This document shows, piece after piece, positions 55,677 to 64,000 of a stretch of 64,000 bases of DNA. This DNA comes from Pseudomonadota bacterium (GTDB lineage: Bacteria > Pseudomonadota > Gammaproteobacteria > Burkholderiales > Burkholderiaceae_F): contig JAKAFN010000007.1 in the NCBI GenBank assembly GCA_021825945.1, positions 62,001 through 126,000 on the forward strand, in the 5' to 3' direction. The number at the start of each line of letters is the position of its first letter. Position 1 is the first letter of the stretch. The notes below the pieces were generated by a model, which was given only the letters and a program-made list of their open reading frames with translations, made no database searches and was not told the DNA's origin. A program made the translations under genes and the position numbers.

Positions 55677-58016
55677 ATGCGTCGGAATGTAGAAACATCG
55701 GGCGGTGCGCGCCGCCCGCAGGCCGGGCGTTTGCATGCGGCGGTCGTGCACGTCGCCGTGCTGGCGGCCTTGGCGGCGTTGGGCGGTAGCGCGCGGGCGC
55801 AGGAATCGCAGGATTTCGTCGTGCGGGACATCCGCGTCGAGGGCGTGCAACGCACCGAGACCGGAACGGTCTTCAGCTATCTGCCGATCCATGTCGGCGA
55901 CCGCTATACGCCGGCGAGGGGCATCGCCGCGATCCACGCCCTCTACCATACCGGGCTGTTCAAGGACATTCGCCTGGAGGCGGATGGCAACGTCCTGATC
56001 GTCGATCTTGAAGAGCGCCCGGCGATTGCGAAGGTCGAACTCAGCGGCATGAAGGAGTTCGACAAGGATGCCGTGAAGAAGTCGCTCAAGGAAGTGGGGT
56101 TCACGGCGGGGCGGGTCTACGACCGCTCGCTGCTCGATCGCGCGGTGCAGGAACTCAAGATGCAGTACCTCACCAAGGGTCTGTATGGTGTGCACATTGC
56201 GACCACCGTGACCCCGGTGGAGCGCAATCGCGTCAACGTCCGGATCCAGATCGACGAGGGTTCGATGGCACGCATTCGGGCGATCCAGTTCACGGGAAAC
56301 CATGCGTTCTCGTCGAAAGAACTGCAGAAGCAGATGAAGCTCTCGACGCCGACGTGGTTCACCTGGTATTCGAACCACGACAAATATGCGCGCCAGAAGC
56401 TGCAGGCCGACGAGGAAACGCTGCGATCCTTCTATCTTGCGCGGGGCTATCTCGACTTCAGCATCGAGTCGACCCAGGTCACGATCAGCCCGGACAAGAA
56501 GAACATCTACATCACGATCAACGTCTCCGAGGGCGAGCGGTATCGCTTGTCGAAGGTGGGTTTGGCCGGGGAGACGCTGGGACTCGATTCCGAGTTTCGC
56601 AAGATGATCGATGTCAAACCGGGGGAAATCTACAACGGCGGGAAGATGACGGCGATCGCCAAGCACATGACCGACCGGTTGAGCGAACTGGGCTATGCGT
56701 TCGCGACCGCCACGCCGATTCCCGAGGCGAACAAGGCGAAGCGGCAGGTCGCGTTCACCTTCCTCATCGACCCGGGGCGTCGGGCCTACGTGCGCCACGT
56801 CAACATCAGCGGCAACACGCATACGCGCGACGAGGTGATCCGGCGCGAAATCCGGCAATTCGAGTCGGCGTGGTACGACTCGGACAAGGTGCGCCTGTCG
56901 CGGGACCGGATCGACCGCCTCGGCTACTTCGATAAGGTGACCGTCGACACCCCGGCGGTGCCGGCGACGCACGACCAGATTGACGTCAATTACAACGTCA
57001 ACGAGAAGCCCATGGGTTCGATCTCCGCCGGCGCCGGATATAGCAGCGCGGAGCACCTGGTGCTTTCGGGATCCTATACGCAGCAGGACATCTTTGGCAC
57101 CGGGCATTCGCTCAGTCTGCAGCTCGACACCAGTTTCGTGTCGCGGACGTACATGCTGACCCACACCGACCCGTATTTCACGCAAGACGGGGTCAGTCGC
57201 ACGGACTCGCTCTACATTCAGAATTCGAACTTTTCGCGCCTGAACCTGGCAACGGTGGACATCGGATCGAAGGGGTTCTCGGAGCGATTCGGCATCCCGT
57301 TCACCGAATTCGATACGGTGTTCCTGGGGGCCGGCCTCGAAGAGGACGACGTCACGCTGACGTCCGCGAGCCCGTTCAGCTACATCGACTACGTCAACCG
57401 CTACGGCAACGCGGCGCTCGGCATGATCGCAACGTTGGGGTGGGCGCGGGATCATCGCGACAGCGCAATGATCCCGACCGACGGGACCTATCAGAACCTG
57501 TCGGTCGAGGCCGGTACGCCGCTGCTCAATCTGCAGTACTACAAGGCCACGTATCAGATCCAGGACTATCTGCCGCTGCCGGACGATATCACCCTCGCAT
57601 TCGATGGTCAGAGCGGATACGGCAATGCGTATAACGGCAAGGAGTTCCCGCTGTTCAAGAACTTCTATGCCGGCGGCATCGGCAGCGTGCGCGGCTATCT
57701 CTGGGGAACGTTGGGTCCGCGGGATCCGAACGGCAATCCGATCGGCGGCAACAAGATGCTCACCGGCTCGATGGAAGTGCAGGCGCCGCTGCCCGGAGCC
57801 GATCGGTCGCTGCGGGCGTTGATGTTCCTCGACGGCGGCGATGTCTGGGGGCCGGGTCAGAACGTGACGCTGTCCCAGATGCGGTACGCGACGGGTATCG
57901 GGATCGCATGGATCTCGCCCATGGGGCCGCTCAAGTTGAGCTATGCATTCCCGTTCCACATGCAGCCGTACGACATGACCCAGCGCTTCCAGTTCCAGAT
58001 CGGAACCGGATTCTGA
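55677..58016 (+). CDS. bamA: Outer membrane protein assembly factor BamA
   Basis: 779 residues. A signal peptide (residues about 20-41, ending SARAQ) precedes five POTRA domains (about 45-425) and a 16-strand beta-barrel. The loop-6 motif is SVRGYLWGTLGPRD (VRGY rather than VRGF), and the C terminus ends with the aromatic beta-signal FQFQIGTGF. It folds and inserts outer-membrane proteins; the skp chaperone gene follows it 63 bases on. Confidence 0.97.
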   Translation: MRRNVETSGGARRPQAGRLHAAVVHVAVLAALAALGGSARAQESQDFVVRDIRVEGVQRTETGTVFSYLPIHVGDRYTPARGIAAIHALYHTGLFKDIRLEADGNVLIVDLEERPAIAKVELSGMKEFDKDAVKKSLKEVGFTAGRVYDRSLLDRAVQELKMQYLTKGLYGVHIATTVTPVERNRVNVRIQIDEGSMARIRAIQFTGNHAFSSKELQKQMKLSTPTWFTWYSNHDKYARQKLQADEETLRSFYLARGYLDFSIESTQVTISPDKKNIYITINVSEGERYRLSKVGLAGETLGLDSEFRKMIDVKPGEIYNGGKMTAIAKHMTDRLSELGYAFATATPIPEANKAKRQVAFTFLIDPGRRAYVRHVNISGNTHTRDEVIRREIRQFESAWYDSDKVRLSRDRIDRLGYFDKVTVDTPAVPATHDQIDVNYNVNEKPMGSISAGAGYSSAEHLVLSGSYTQQDIFGTGHSLSLQLDTSFVSRTYMLTHTDPYFTQDGVSRTDSLYIQNSNFSRLNLATVDIGSKGFSERFGIPFTEFDTVFLGAGLEEDDVTLTSASPFSYIDYVNRYGNAALGMIATLGWARDHRDSAMIPTDGTYQNLSVEAGTPLLNLQYYKATYQIQDYLPLPDDITLAFDGQSGYGNAYNGKEFPLFKNFYAGGIGSVRGYLWGTLGPRDPNGNPIGGNKMLTGSMEVQAPLPGADRSLRALMFLDGGDVWGPGQNVTLSQMRYATGIGIAWISPMGPLKLSYAFPFHMQPYDMTQRFQFQIGTGF

Positions 58017-58079
58017 CCGGGGTTCTTACGGATCGGCGCTGTGGCAGAATTCCGCCATCCACACTCCGAAGGGACATCG

Positions 58080-58598
58080 ATGCAACGTACGAAATGGCTG
58101 GCAGCGGGAATGCTGGCCGTCCTTTTGGCGTCGGTCGCGCCGACGGTCATTGCCGACCCGGCGGTCAAGATCGGCTATGTCAGCACCGAGCGCATCATGC
58201 GTGAGTCGGCGGCAGCCAAGGCGGCAGAGGAACGGCTTTCCCAGGAATTTGCACCCCGCGACAAGGAACTCCAGGCCATGAGCGCCAAGCTCAAGGCGGC
58301 TGCCGGCCAGTTCGAGAAGGATGGTCCGGTGCTCACCGACGCCCAGCGTGCGCAGCGCCAGCGTGCGCTGCAAGAGATGGATATCGACTTTCAGCGCAAG
58401 CGTCGCGAGTTCCAGGACGACCTCAATCAGCGCAAGAACGAGGAACTGCAAACGCTGCTCGGCAACGCGCAACGGATCGTTCGCCAGATCGCCCAGCAGC
58501 AGAAATATGACGTAATCCTGCAGGATGCGGTGTACGTCAATCCGAAGATCGACATCACCGACCAGGTCCTGAAGGCCCTGGATCAGAACGCCCATTGA
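58080..58598 (+). CDS. skp: Periplasmic chaperone Skp/OmpH family
   Basis: 172 residues. A signal peptide ([19 protein letters not shown]) is followed by [15 protein letters not shown], the family N terminus, and then long charged helices that form the tentacles of the trimer. The C terminus returns to a beta strand ([20 protein letters not shown]). It carries unfolded outer-membrane proteins to BamA. Start ATG 58080 has AAGGGA 8 bases upstream. Confidence 0.93.
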   Translation: MQRTKWLAAGMLAVLLASVAPTVIADPAVKIGYVSTERIMRESAAAKAAEERLSQEFAPRDKELQAMSAKLKAAAGQFEKDGPVLTDAQRAQRQRALQEMDIDFQRKRREFQDDLNQRKNEELQTLLGNAQRIVRQIAQQQKYDVILQDAVYVNPKIDITDQVLKALDQNAH

Positions 58599-58602
58599 GC
58601 CG

Positions 58603-59727
58603 ATGGCGGAGGCGCCTGGCGGGACGTTTACGGTCGCGGACCTGATCGCCGAGGTGCAACGGCGAAGCCACGGAGCCCTTGCGGCCGTACCGCAGGGCGC
58701 GACGGGTGTGTCCATATCCGGCACGGCCGCACTCGATGCCGCCGGGCCGGGCGATCTTGCGTTTCTTTCCAATCCGCGCTATCGCGCCATGGCGGCGCAG
58801 AGCGGCGCCGGCGCGATCGTGCTGTCCGATCCGGATTGCGCGGCCTTGTTTCCGGAAGGGCGGGTGCAGGGCGCGCTGATCGTTTGCGATGCACCCTATG
58901 CGTGGTATGCCTTTGCGGCGCAGGTGCTGGCTCCGCCCGAGACGCTGGTGCCGGGCTGTGCGGCAAGCGCGGCCGTCGAACCCGACGCCCGGATCGACCC
59001 GGCAGCGCGGATCGATGCCCATGTGGTCGTGGGGGCGGGGGCGGTGATCGAAGCCGGTGCCTGGATCGGACCGGGTTGCGTACTGGGTCCCGGCGTGCGG
59101 ATCGGCGCGCAGAGCCGGCTGTACGGCGGAGTGCAGGTGTACGCCGGCTGCCGGATCGGGCGTCGGACGATCATTCATTCCGGTGCAGTGATCGGCGCCG
59201 ATGGATTCGGGTTTGCGCCCTTACGCGGCACTTGGGTGAAGATTCCCCAGACCGGGATCGTTTGCATCGGTGACGATGTCGAGATCGGCGCGAACACGAC
59301 GATCGACCGGGGCTCGGCGGGAGACACGGTCGTCGAGGACGGCGTGAAAATCGACAACCAGGTGCAGATCGGACACAATTGCCGGATCGGTGCGCATACG
59401 GCGATTGCAGGCTGCGTCGGGATCGCCGGCAGCGCGATCATCGGTCGCAATTGCCAGATCGGCGGTGCGGCGATGATTCATGGCCATCTGCAGATCGTCG
59501 ACGGTACGGTCGTCGGCGCCGGTACGCTGGTTTCGCGCAGCCTGCGCGAGCCGGATTTCTATACCGGCGTGTTTCCGATGATGCGCAACCGTGACTGGGA
59601 GCGCAATGCGGCGCTGTTGCGGCACCTGGTCGAACTGCGCGATCGCATCCGCCGGCTGGAAGCCCGATATCAATCGAACCCTGCAAACGCCCCTGGGTCG
59701 GGCGACCACGACGAGAAGACATCATGA
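58603..59727 (+). CDS. lpxD: UDP-3-O-(3-hydroxyacyl)glucosamine N-acyltransferase
   Basis: 374 residues. An N-terminal uridine-binding domain (to about residue 110) precedes a left-handed beta-helix of hexapeptide repeats. The catalytic histidine is in [15 protein letters not shown]. It adds the second acyl chain in lipid A synthesis. A helical C-terminal tail of about 40 residues follows. It begins four bases after skp and overlaps fabZ by four bases. Confidence 0.97.
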   Translation: MAEAPGGTFTVADLIAEVQRRSHGALAAVPQGATGVSISGTAALDAAGPGDLAFLSNPRYRAMAAQSGAGAIVLSDPDCAALFPEGRVQGALIVCDAPYAWYAFAAQVLAPPETLVPGCAASAAVEPDARIDPAARIDAHVVVGAGAVIEAGAWIGPGCVLGPGVRIGAQSRLYGGVQVYAGCRIGRRTIIHSGAVIGADGFGFAPLRGTWVKIPQTGIVCIGDDVEIGANTTIDRGSAGDTVVEDGVKIDNQVQIGHNCRIGAHTAIAGCVGIAGSAIIGRNCQIGGAAMIHGHLQIVDGTVVGAGTLVSRSLREPDFYTGVFPMMRNRDWERNAALLRHLVELRDRIRRLEARYQSNPANAPGSGDHDEKTS

Positions 59728-60233
59728 TGGACATTCGCGAAATCCTGTCTCTGCTGCCCCACCGCTTTCCGATCATCCTGGTCGACCGGGTATTGGAGGT
59801 GGAATCCGGCAAGCGCATCGTCGCGCTCAAGAACGTGTCGGCCAACGAGCCGGTGTTCACGGGGCATTTCCCCCACTATCCGGTCATGCCCGGGGTGCTG
59901 ATCCTCGAGTCGATGGCGCAGGCGGCGGCGATCCTGGCGTTCGTGACGCACGGGCAGAAGGCGCACTCCGACGGACTCTATTACTTCGCCGGTATCGACA
60001 AGGCGCGGTTCAAGCGGCCGGTCATGCCCGGAGACCAGATGCGCCTGGAAGTGACGATGGAGCGGGAGATGCGGGGCATCGCCAAGTTCCTCGGCCGGAC
60101 GCTGGTGGACGGACAGGTCGCCTGCGAGGCGGAGTTGATGTGCGCGTACCGGCAGATCGAGGCGCCGGGAGCCGGCAGCGTCGCGGCGAATGCAGAGGCT
60201 TCGGGCGGCTTGTGCAATGGTCCGGGAGCCTGA
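59724..60233 (+). CDS. fabZ: 3-hydroxyacyl-ACP dehydratase FabZ
   Basis: 169 residues. It dehydrates 3-hydroxyacyl-ACP in fatty acid synthesis, competing with LpxA/LpxD for substrate. The hot-dog fold is marked by [12 protein letters not shown], the catalytic histidine in [15 protein letters not shown] and the glutamate in [11 protein letters not shown]. The C-terminal 20 residues ([20 protein letters not shown]) extend past the usual end. ATG 59724 or 59727. Confidence 0.96.
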   Translation: MMDIREILSLLPHRFPIILVDRVLEVESGKRIVALKNVSANEPVFTGHFPHYPVMPGVLILESMAQAAAILAFVTHGQKAHSDGLYYFAGIDKARFKRPVMPGDQMRLEVTMEREMRGIAKFLGRTLVDGQVACEAELMCAYRQIEAPGAGSVAANAEASGGLCNGPGA

Positions 60234-60236
60234 TCG

Positions 60237-61028
60237 ATGGCCAAGGTACATGCCACGGCAATCGTCGAGGACGGCGCCGAGCTGGCGGACGGTGTCGAGG
60301 TCGGGCCGTATGCGGTGATCGGCGCGAAAGTGCGGGTTGGACCCGGAAGTTTCATCGGTGCGCACGCGGTTCTGGCCGGGAACACCATCGTCGGTGCCAA
60401 CAACCGCATTTTCCCCTTCAGTTCGATCGGTACCGAACCGCAGGACAAGAAATATGCCGGCGAAGACACGCAGCTCATCATCGGCGACGGCAATCTGTTT
60501 CGGGAGCACTGCCTGATCAATACCGGAACGGTGCAGGGCGGTGGCGTGACCCGGATCGGCTCGGATAACTGGATCATGGGCTACGTGCATGTCGCGCACG
60601 ACTGCGTCGTGGGTAGCAACACGATTCTCGCCAACGCGGTGCAACTGGCGGGACACGTGCAGGTGTCCGACTACGCAATCATCGGCGGCATGTCGGCCGT
60701 GCATCAGTTCGTGCGCCTGGGTGTCCATACGATGTGCGGCGGCGGCACGATCCTGTTGCAAGACCTGCCGCCCTATGTGATGTGCAGCGGCAATCCGGCG
60801 CAGGCGCATGGCATTCATGTCGAGGGACTGCGGCGGCGCGGGTTTTCTGCGGACGCGATTGCGGAACTGCGGCGCGCCTATCGCACGGTGTATCGGGAAA
60901 ATCTGCCGCTGGCCGAGGCGCGTACGACCCTGGAATCGCGGATTTCGGGCCTTGCGGACGATTCTGCGGCGGTGCTGCGGGTGTTCACCGAGTTTCTGGC
61001 GATACCAGGGCGGGGGATCGTGCGCTAG
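60237..61028 (+). CDS. lpxA: UDP-N-acetylglucosamine acyltransferase
   Basis: 263 residues, the normal length. Hexapeptide-repeat beta-helix with the catalytic histidine in GYVHVAHDCVVGSN, and a helical C-terminal domain (GLRRRGFSADAIAELRRAYR). It performs the first step of lipid A synthesis. It starts three bases after fabZ. Confidence 0.97.
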   Translation: MAKVHATAIVEDGAELADGVEVGPYAVIGAKVRVGPGSFIGAHAVLAGNTIVGANNRIFPFSSIGTEPQDKKYAGEDTQLIIGDGNLFREHCLINTGTVQGGGVTRIGSDNWIMGYVHVAHDCVVGSNTILANAVQLAGHVQVSDYAIIGGMSAVHQFVRLGVHTMCGGGTILLQDLPPYVMCSGNPAQAHGIHVEGLRRRGFSADAIAELRRAYRTVYRENLPLAEARTTLESRISGLADDSAAVLRVFTEFLAIPGRGIVR

Positions 61029-61085
61029 GGGCGCGCGGAACGAGCTCCTGCGCGGCCCGGTTTCGCGCCATCGCATCGAATCTCC

Positions 61086-62264
61086 ATGTCCGAGCGCATC
61101 GCTTTCGTGGCCGGGGAAGCCTCCGGAGATCTGCTCGCGGCGCCGGTGGTCGCGGCCCTGCGGCGGCACGATCCGCCATATGTCGTGGCAGGAATCGCGG
61201 GCGATCGCATGGTTGCGGCAGGCTGCGAGGCGTGGCACCACGTGCGCGAGCTTTCGGTGCGCGGCTACGTCGAGGTGTTGCGGGAGTTGCCCCGTCTGTT
61301 GCGGCTACGCCGGGGCGTGTTCGATCGGTTGGTCGCGAACCGTTGTGCGGCGCTGGTCGGAGTCGACGCACCGGATTTCAATCTGGCGCTCGAGACCAAG
61401 GCACGGGGCGCGGGAATCCCGACGGTGCACTATGTGAGCCCCTCGATCTGGGCTTGGCGCGGTGGGCGCATCGAGCGGATCCGCAAGGCCGCCGACCGTG
61501 TGCTGCTGGTGTTTCCGTTCGAGCAGGAGATCTACGATCGGGCCGGAATTCCGGCAAGTTATGTCGGTCATCCCTTGGCGAGCGAGATTCCGATGGCTCC
61601 GGATGCGGATGCCGCCCGTCTGCGGCTGGGCCTGGGCGATGCGGTCGGGAGCGGATCCCCGCTCGTCGCGCTGCTGCCGGGAAGCCGGCGCGCCGAGGTG
61701 GAATATAACGGTCCGGTGTTCCTGGACGCGGCGCGGGAGATCGCGCGCGCTTGTCCGGCCGCGCGGTTTCTGCTGCCGGTGGCCGATCGCAGCCTGCGGG
61801 CGATGGTGGAATCGCAGATCGGGTTGCGTCCGGAAGTGCGGGAACGCCTGCATTGGTTCGATGGTCGTTCCCATGACTGTCTGGAGGCTTGCGACGGCGT
61901 GCTGGTCGCCAGCGGCACGGCAACGCTGGAAGCCGCACTCTATAAGCGTCCCATGGTGATCGCCTACCGTATGCCGGCGTCTTCGGCGTGGATCATGCGG
62001 CGGATCGGTGGCTACCTGCCGTGGGTAGGCCTGCCCAACATCCTGGCCGGCGAGACGATCGTTCCGGAGCGATTGCAGGAGCAGGCGACGGCACCGGCAA
62101 TCGCCCGGGCCCTGCTCGACGTGCTGGCGGACGAGGTGGGGCGGCGGCGTCTGCACGAGCGCTATTGCGCGATGCACGAGTCGCTGCGGCGCGATACGCC
62201 GGCCCTGGCGACGCACGCGATTCTGCAGACGATCGAGATGGCGCGATCACGCAAGATGACATGA
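61086..62264 (+). CDS. lpxB: Lipid-A-disaccharide synthase
   Basis: 392 residues of glycosyltransferase family 19. It condenses UDP-2,3-diacylglucosamine with lipid X. Landmarks are [36 protein letters not shown] and the C-terminal [14 protein letters not shown] and [12 protein letters not shown]. It follows lpxA after 57 bases. Confidence 0.97.
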   Translation: MSERIAFVAGEASGDLLAAPVVAALRRHDPPYVVAGIAGDRMVAAGCEAWHHVRELSVRGYVEVLRELPRLLRLRRGVFDRLVANRCAALVGVDAPDFNLALETKARGAGIPTVHYVSPSIWAWRGGRIERIRKAADRVLLVFPFEQEIYDRAGIPASYVGHPLASEIPMAPDADAARLRLGLGDAVGSGSPLVALLPGSRRAEVEYNGPVFLDAAREIARACPAARFLLPVADRSLRAMVESQIGLRPEVRERLHWFDGRSHDCLEACDGVLVASGTATLEAALYKRPMVIAYRMPASSAWIMRRIGGYLPWVGLPNILAGETIVPERLQEQATAPAIARALLDVLADEVGRRRLHERYCAMHESLRRDTPALATHAILQTIEMARSRKMT

Positions 62265-62274
62265 GGACGTTCGC

Positions 62275-62883
62275 ATGAAGGAAACCATGCCGTACGTTGC
62301 CGGTGTCGACGAGGCCGGACGCGGACCGCTTGCGGGCCCGGTCGTGGCTGCGGCGGTGATCCTCCACCCCGATCGGCCGATCGATGGGGCGCGGGATTCG
62401 AAGCGCCTGTCGGCGAGGCAGCGTGAGCGCCTGGCGGAGGTGGTGCGCGAGCGGGCTTTGGCCTGGAGCGTGGCCGTCGCGAGCGTGGAGGAGATCGACA
62501 CGCACAATATCCTGCAGGCAACGCTGCTGGCGATGCGGCGTGCCATCGAGGCGCTGTCTCCCGCGGCCGAGTTCGCGCTGATCGATGGCAACACCTTGCC
62601 GCGGCTTGCCATCGGCGCGCGCGCGATCGTCGGCGGTGACGCCATCGAGCCCGCGATCAGTTGTGCGTCGATCCTTGCGAAAACGCATCGCGATGCGCTG
62701 TTGCGCGCGCTCGATGCCCGGTATCCGGGGTATGGATTCGCCGACCATTTCGGCTATCCCACGGCGCGGCATCTGGCGCTGCTGCGCGAGCGCGGGCCAT
62801 GTCCGGCACATCGTCGCTCCTTCGCACCGGTACGCGATGCGGCAGCCCGCGTCGACCGGAGATTCGATCGGTTCGGGTCGTGA
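62275..62883 (+). CDS. rnhB: Ribonuclease HII
   Basis: 202 residues. It removes RNA from RNA-DNA hybrids and single ribonucleotides from DNA. The active-site acidic motif is [16 protein letters not shown], followed by [11 protein letters not shown] and [16 protein letters not shown]. It starts 10 bases after lpxB; its stop overlaps the next gene's GTG start (GTGA). Confidence 0.97.
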   Translation: MKETMPYVAGVDEAGRGPLAGPVVAAAVILHPDRPIDGARDSKRLSARQRERLAEVVRERALAWSVAVASVEEIDTHNILQATLLAMRRAIEALSPAAEFALIDGNTLPRLAIGARAIVGGDAIEPAISCASILAKTHRDALLRALDARYPGYGFADHFGYPTARHLALLRERGPCPAHRRSFAPVRDAAARVDRRFDRFGS

Positions 62884-63740
62884 TCGCGATCACTTCGGAA
62901 TCGAACCCGTCGTACCGCCGTTGGTTGCGGCTCGCGACGGTGCCGCGAGCCGTGCGCGAGTTCGGCCAGACCTTGGCGGAAGGGCTGCATTTGGCGCAGG
63001 CGGCGGGGGATGCCGGGTTTCCCGTCGAGGCGGTCCTCGTGCGCCGCGGCGCGGCGCAGGGCGCGGTGGCGGCGATGGTGCAAGCCCTGCTGTGCGCGCG
63101 GGCGGAATCGGGCGGCAGCCCGCCGTGCTATGAAATCGCTCCCGCGTTATATGACCGCATCGCGCCGGTGGAACGCGGCGCCGGTCTGATGCTGCTGGTG
63201 CCGGTGCCGCGTCCGGAGCGGCCGCATGCCGCCGAGGAGGATCTCCTGTACCTGGACGGGGTCCAGGACCCCGGCAATGTCGGAACGCTGTTGCGCACCG
63301 CTGCGGCCGCCGGGATCCGTCATGTGTTGGCGTCGGCGAATACGGCCGGCCTTTGGGCGCCCAAGGTGTTGCGATCGGGGATGGGAGCCCATTTCCGGAT
63401 CGCCATCCATGAACACGTCGCGACGCATGAACTGCCCGCCATGCTGCGGGGCGAATGGATCGCTGCCGTTGCGCACGACGCCGCGCCGCTGTGGGAAGCC
63501 GAACTGCCCGTAGGCCGTCCGGTCGGCTGGATCCTGGGCGGCGAGGGGGCGGGGATCACTGCGGAGTCCCTCGCGGTATGTGCACGGCGCGTGTGCATTC
63601 CGACCAGTGGTTTCGTGGAGTCGCTCAACGTCTCCGCCGCCGCCGCCGTGTGCCTGTTCGAGCGTCGGCGCCGCGCGGCGTTTCCGGCATCGCGGCGCCC
63701 GGGCGAGACGTGCGGCCCGCCTCCTACTGCGGTTCGGTGA
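62880..63740 (+). CDS. SpoU/TrmH-family RNA 2'-O-methyltransferase
   Basis: 286 residues from GTG 62880. An N-terminal RNA-binding-like region ([10 protein letters not shown]) is followed by the SPOUT knot with three family motifs: [29 protein letters not shown] and [18 protein letters not shown]. It probably 2'-O-methylates rRNA; the exact site is not predictable. The GTG overlaps the rnhB stop. Its 3' end overlaps the convergent edge gene by 17 bases. Confidence 0.92.
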   Translation: MIAITSESNPSYRRWLRLATVPRAVREFGQTLAEGLHLAQAAGDAGFPVEAVLVRRGAAQGAVAAMVQALLCARAESGGSPPCYEIAPALYDRIAPVERGAGLMLLVPVPRPERPHAAEEDLLYLDGVQDPGNVGTLLRTAAAAGIRHVLASANTAGLWAPKVLRSGMGAHFRIAIHEHVATHELPAMLRGEWIAAVAHDAAPLWEAELPVGRPVGWILGGEGAGITAESLAVCARRVCIPTSGFVESLNVSAAAAVCLFERRRRAAFPASRRPGETCGPPPTAVR

Positions 63741-64000
63741 ACAGGTGCTCCACCCAGGCGGCCATGATTGCCCGGCCGATGTCGGCGGCCGACTTTCCGG
63801 GTTCCGCGACGGCGGAGCGCAGCATCGCCGCCACCGCGGGGCCGGTGAGTCGCGGGAACGGAAACGCCGCACCGGACAGTTCGTTGCCCTCGCGGCCCGG
63901 CAACACGCGGCAGGCGACGTAACTCGGGCCGGTCGTTGATCCCGCAGGCACCCATTCGCTGACCGAGGTGTCGCCGATCACGATCGGCGCGGCATCGGGC
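63724..64000 (-). CDS. Hypothetical protein, 5' part beyond the right edge
   Basis: The reading frame is open to the window edge and ends at 63724; about 91 C-terminal residues are seen. It includes SEWVPAGSTTGPSYVACRVL and ends [16 protein letters not shown] do not recognise the family. A GTG at 63981 lacks a ribosome site, and coding-like sequence continues upstream of it, so the true start is outside the window. Confidence 0.6.
   Translation of the reverse strand, partial: PDAAPIVIGDTSVSEWVPAGSTTGPSYVACRVLPGREGNELSGAAFPFPRLTGPAVAAMLRSAVAEPGKSAADIGRAIMAAWVEHLFTEPQ

Noticed and set aside
55491..57959. Very long minus-strand open frame opposite bamA
   Set aside because: Composition is that of an antisense shadow in GC-rich DNA; BamA on the plus strand is complete with signal peptide, POTRA domains and barrel.

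Overview
The window is high-GC DNA from a betaproteobacterium, most likely of the order Burkholderiales. The evidence is gene order: sdhCDAB-sdhE-gltA-sucAB-lpd-zapE, and rpsB-tsf-pyrH-frr-uppS-cdsA-dxr-rseP-bamA-skp-lpxD-fabZ-lpxA-lpxB-rnhB-SpoU methyltransferase next to divergent map-glnD, are both typical of that group. The genus cannot be fixed from sequence alone. There is no phage, transposase, plasmid, rRNA or CRISPR material; one tRNA-Gly(CCC) is present.

1-12.9 kb is an accessory cell-envelope and stress region. It holds a penicillin-binding-type serine hydrolase fused to a NamZ-type (DUF1343) muramidase domain (cut by the left edge), a secreted DUF4015 TIM-barrel protein, a secreted PrxQ-like peroxiredoxin, the tRNA, a membrane metallophosphoesterase, a P1B-5-type metal ATPase with a C-terminal hemerythrin domain, a lipoamide-dehydrogenase-like flavoprotein, a DHA2 transporter and a chemoreceptor.

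12.9-20.3 kb carries an acyl-CoA ligase/PLP decarboxylase pair of the kind that normally accompanies exosortase A, here without an exosortase. It is followed by a Pat-type protein lysine acetyltransferase, an OsmC protein, a RutE-like nitroreductase and a PIN-domain protein.

20.3-36.4 kb is the TCA-cycle block: acnA and mdh on the minus strand, then succinate dehydrogenase with its flavinylation factor SdhE, citrate synthase, the complete 2-oxoglutarate dehydrogenase complex (E1, E2, E3) and the ZapE ATPase on the plus strand.

36.4-44.8 kb is mixed: a coiled-coil exported protein, a PP2C phosphatase divergent from a YoaA/DinG helicase, a YeiH transporter divergent from its LysR regulator across a perfect palindrome, and a MocR regulator whose locus has three small membrane proteins around a direct repeat.

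44.7-64 kb is conserved housekeeping: glnD and map (minus), then translation factors, UMP kinase, isoprenoid and phospholipid synthesis, outer-membrane assembly and lipid A synthesis in one long tightly packed plus-strand series, and finally a partial minus-strand gene at the right edge. Many adjacent genes overlap by 1-13 bases, which suggests translational coupling.
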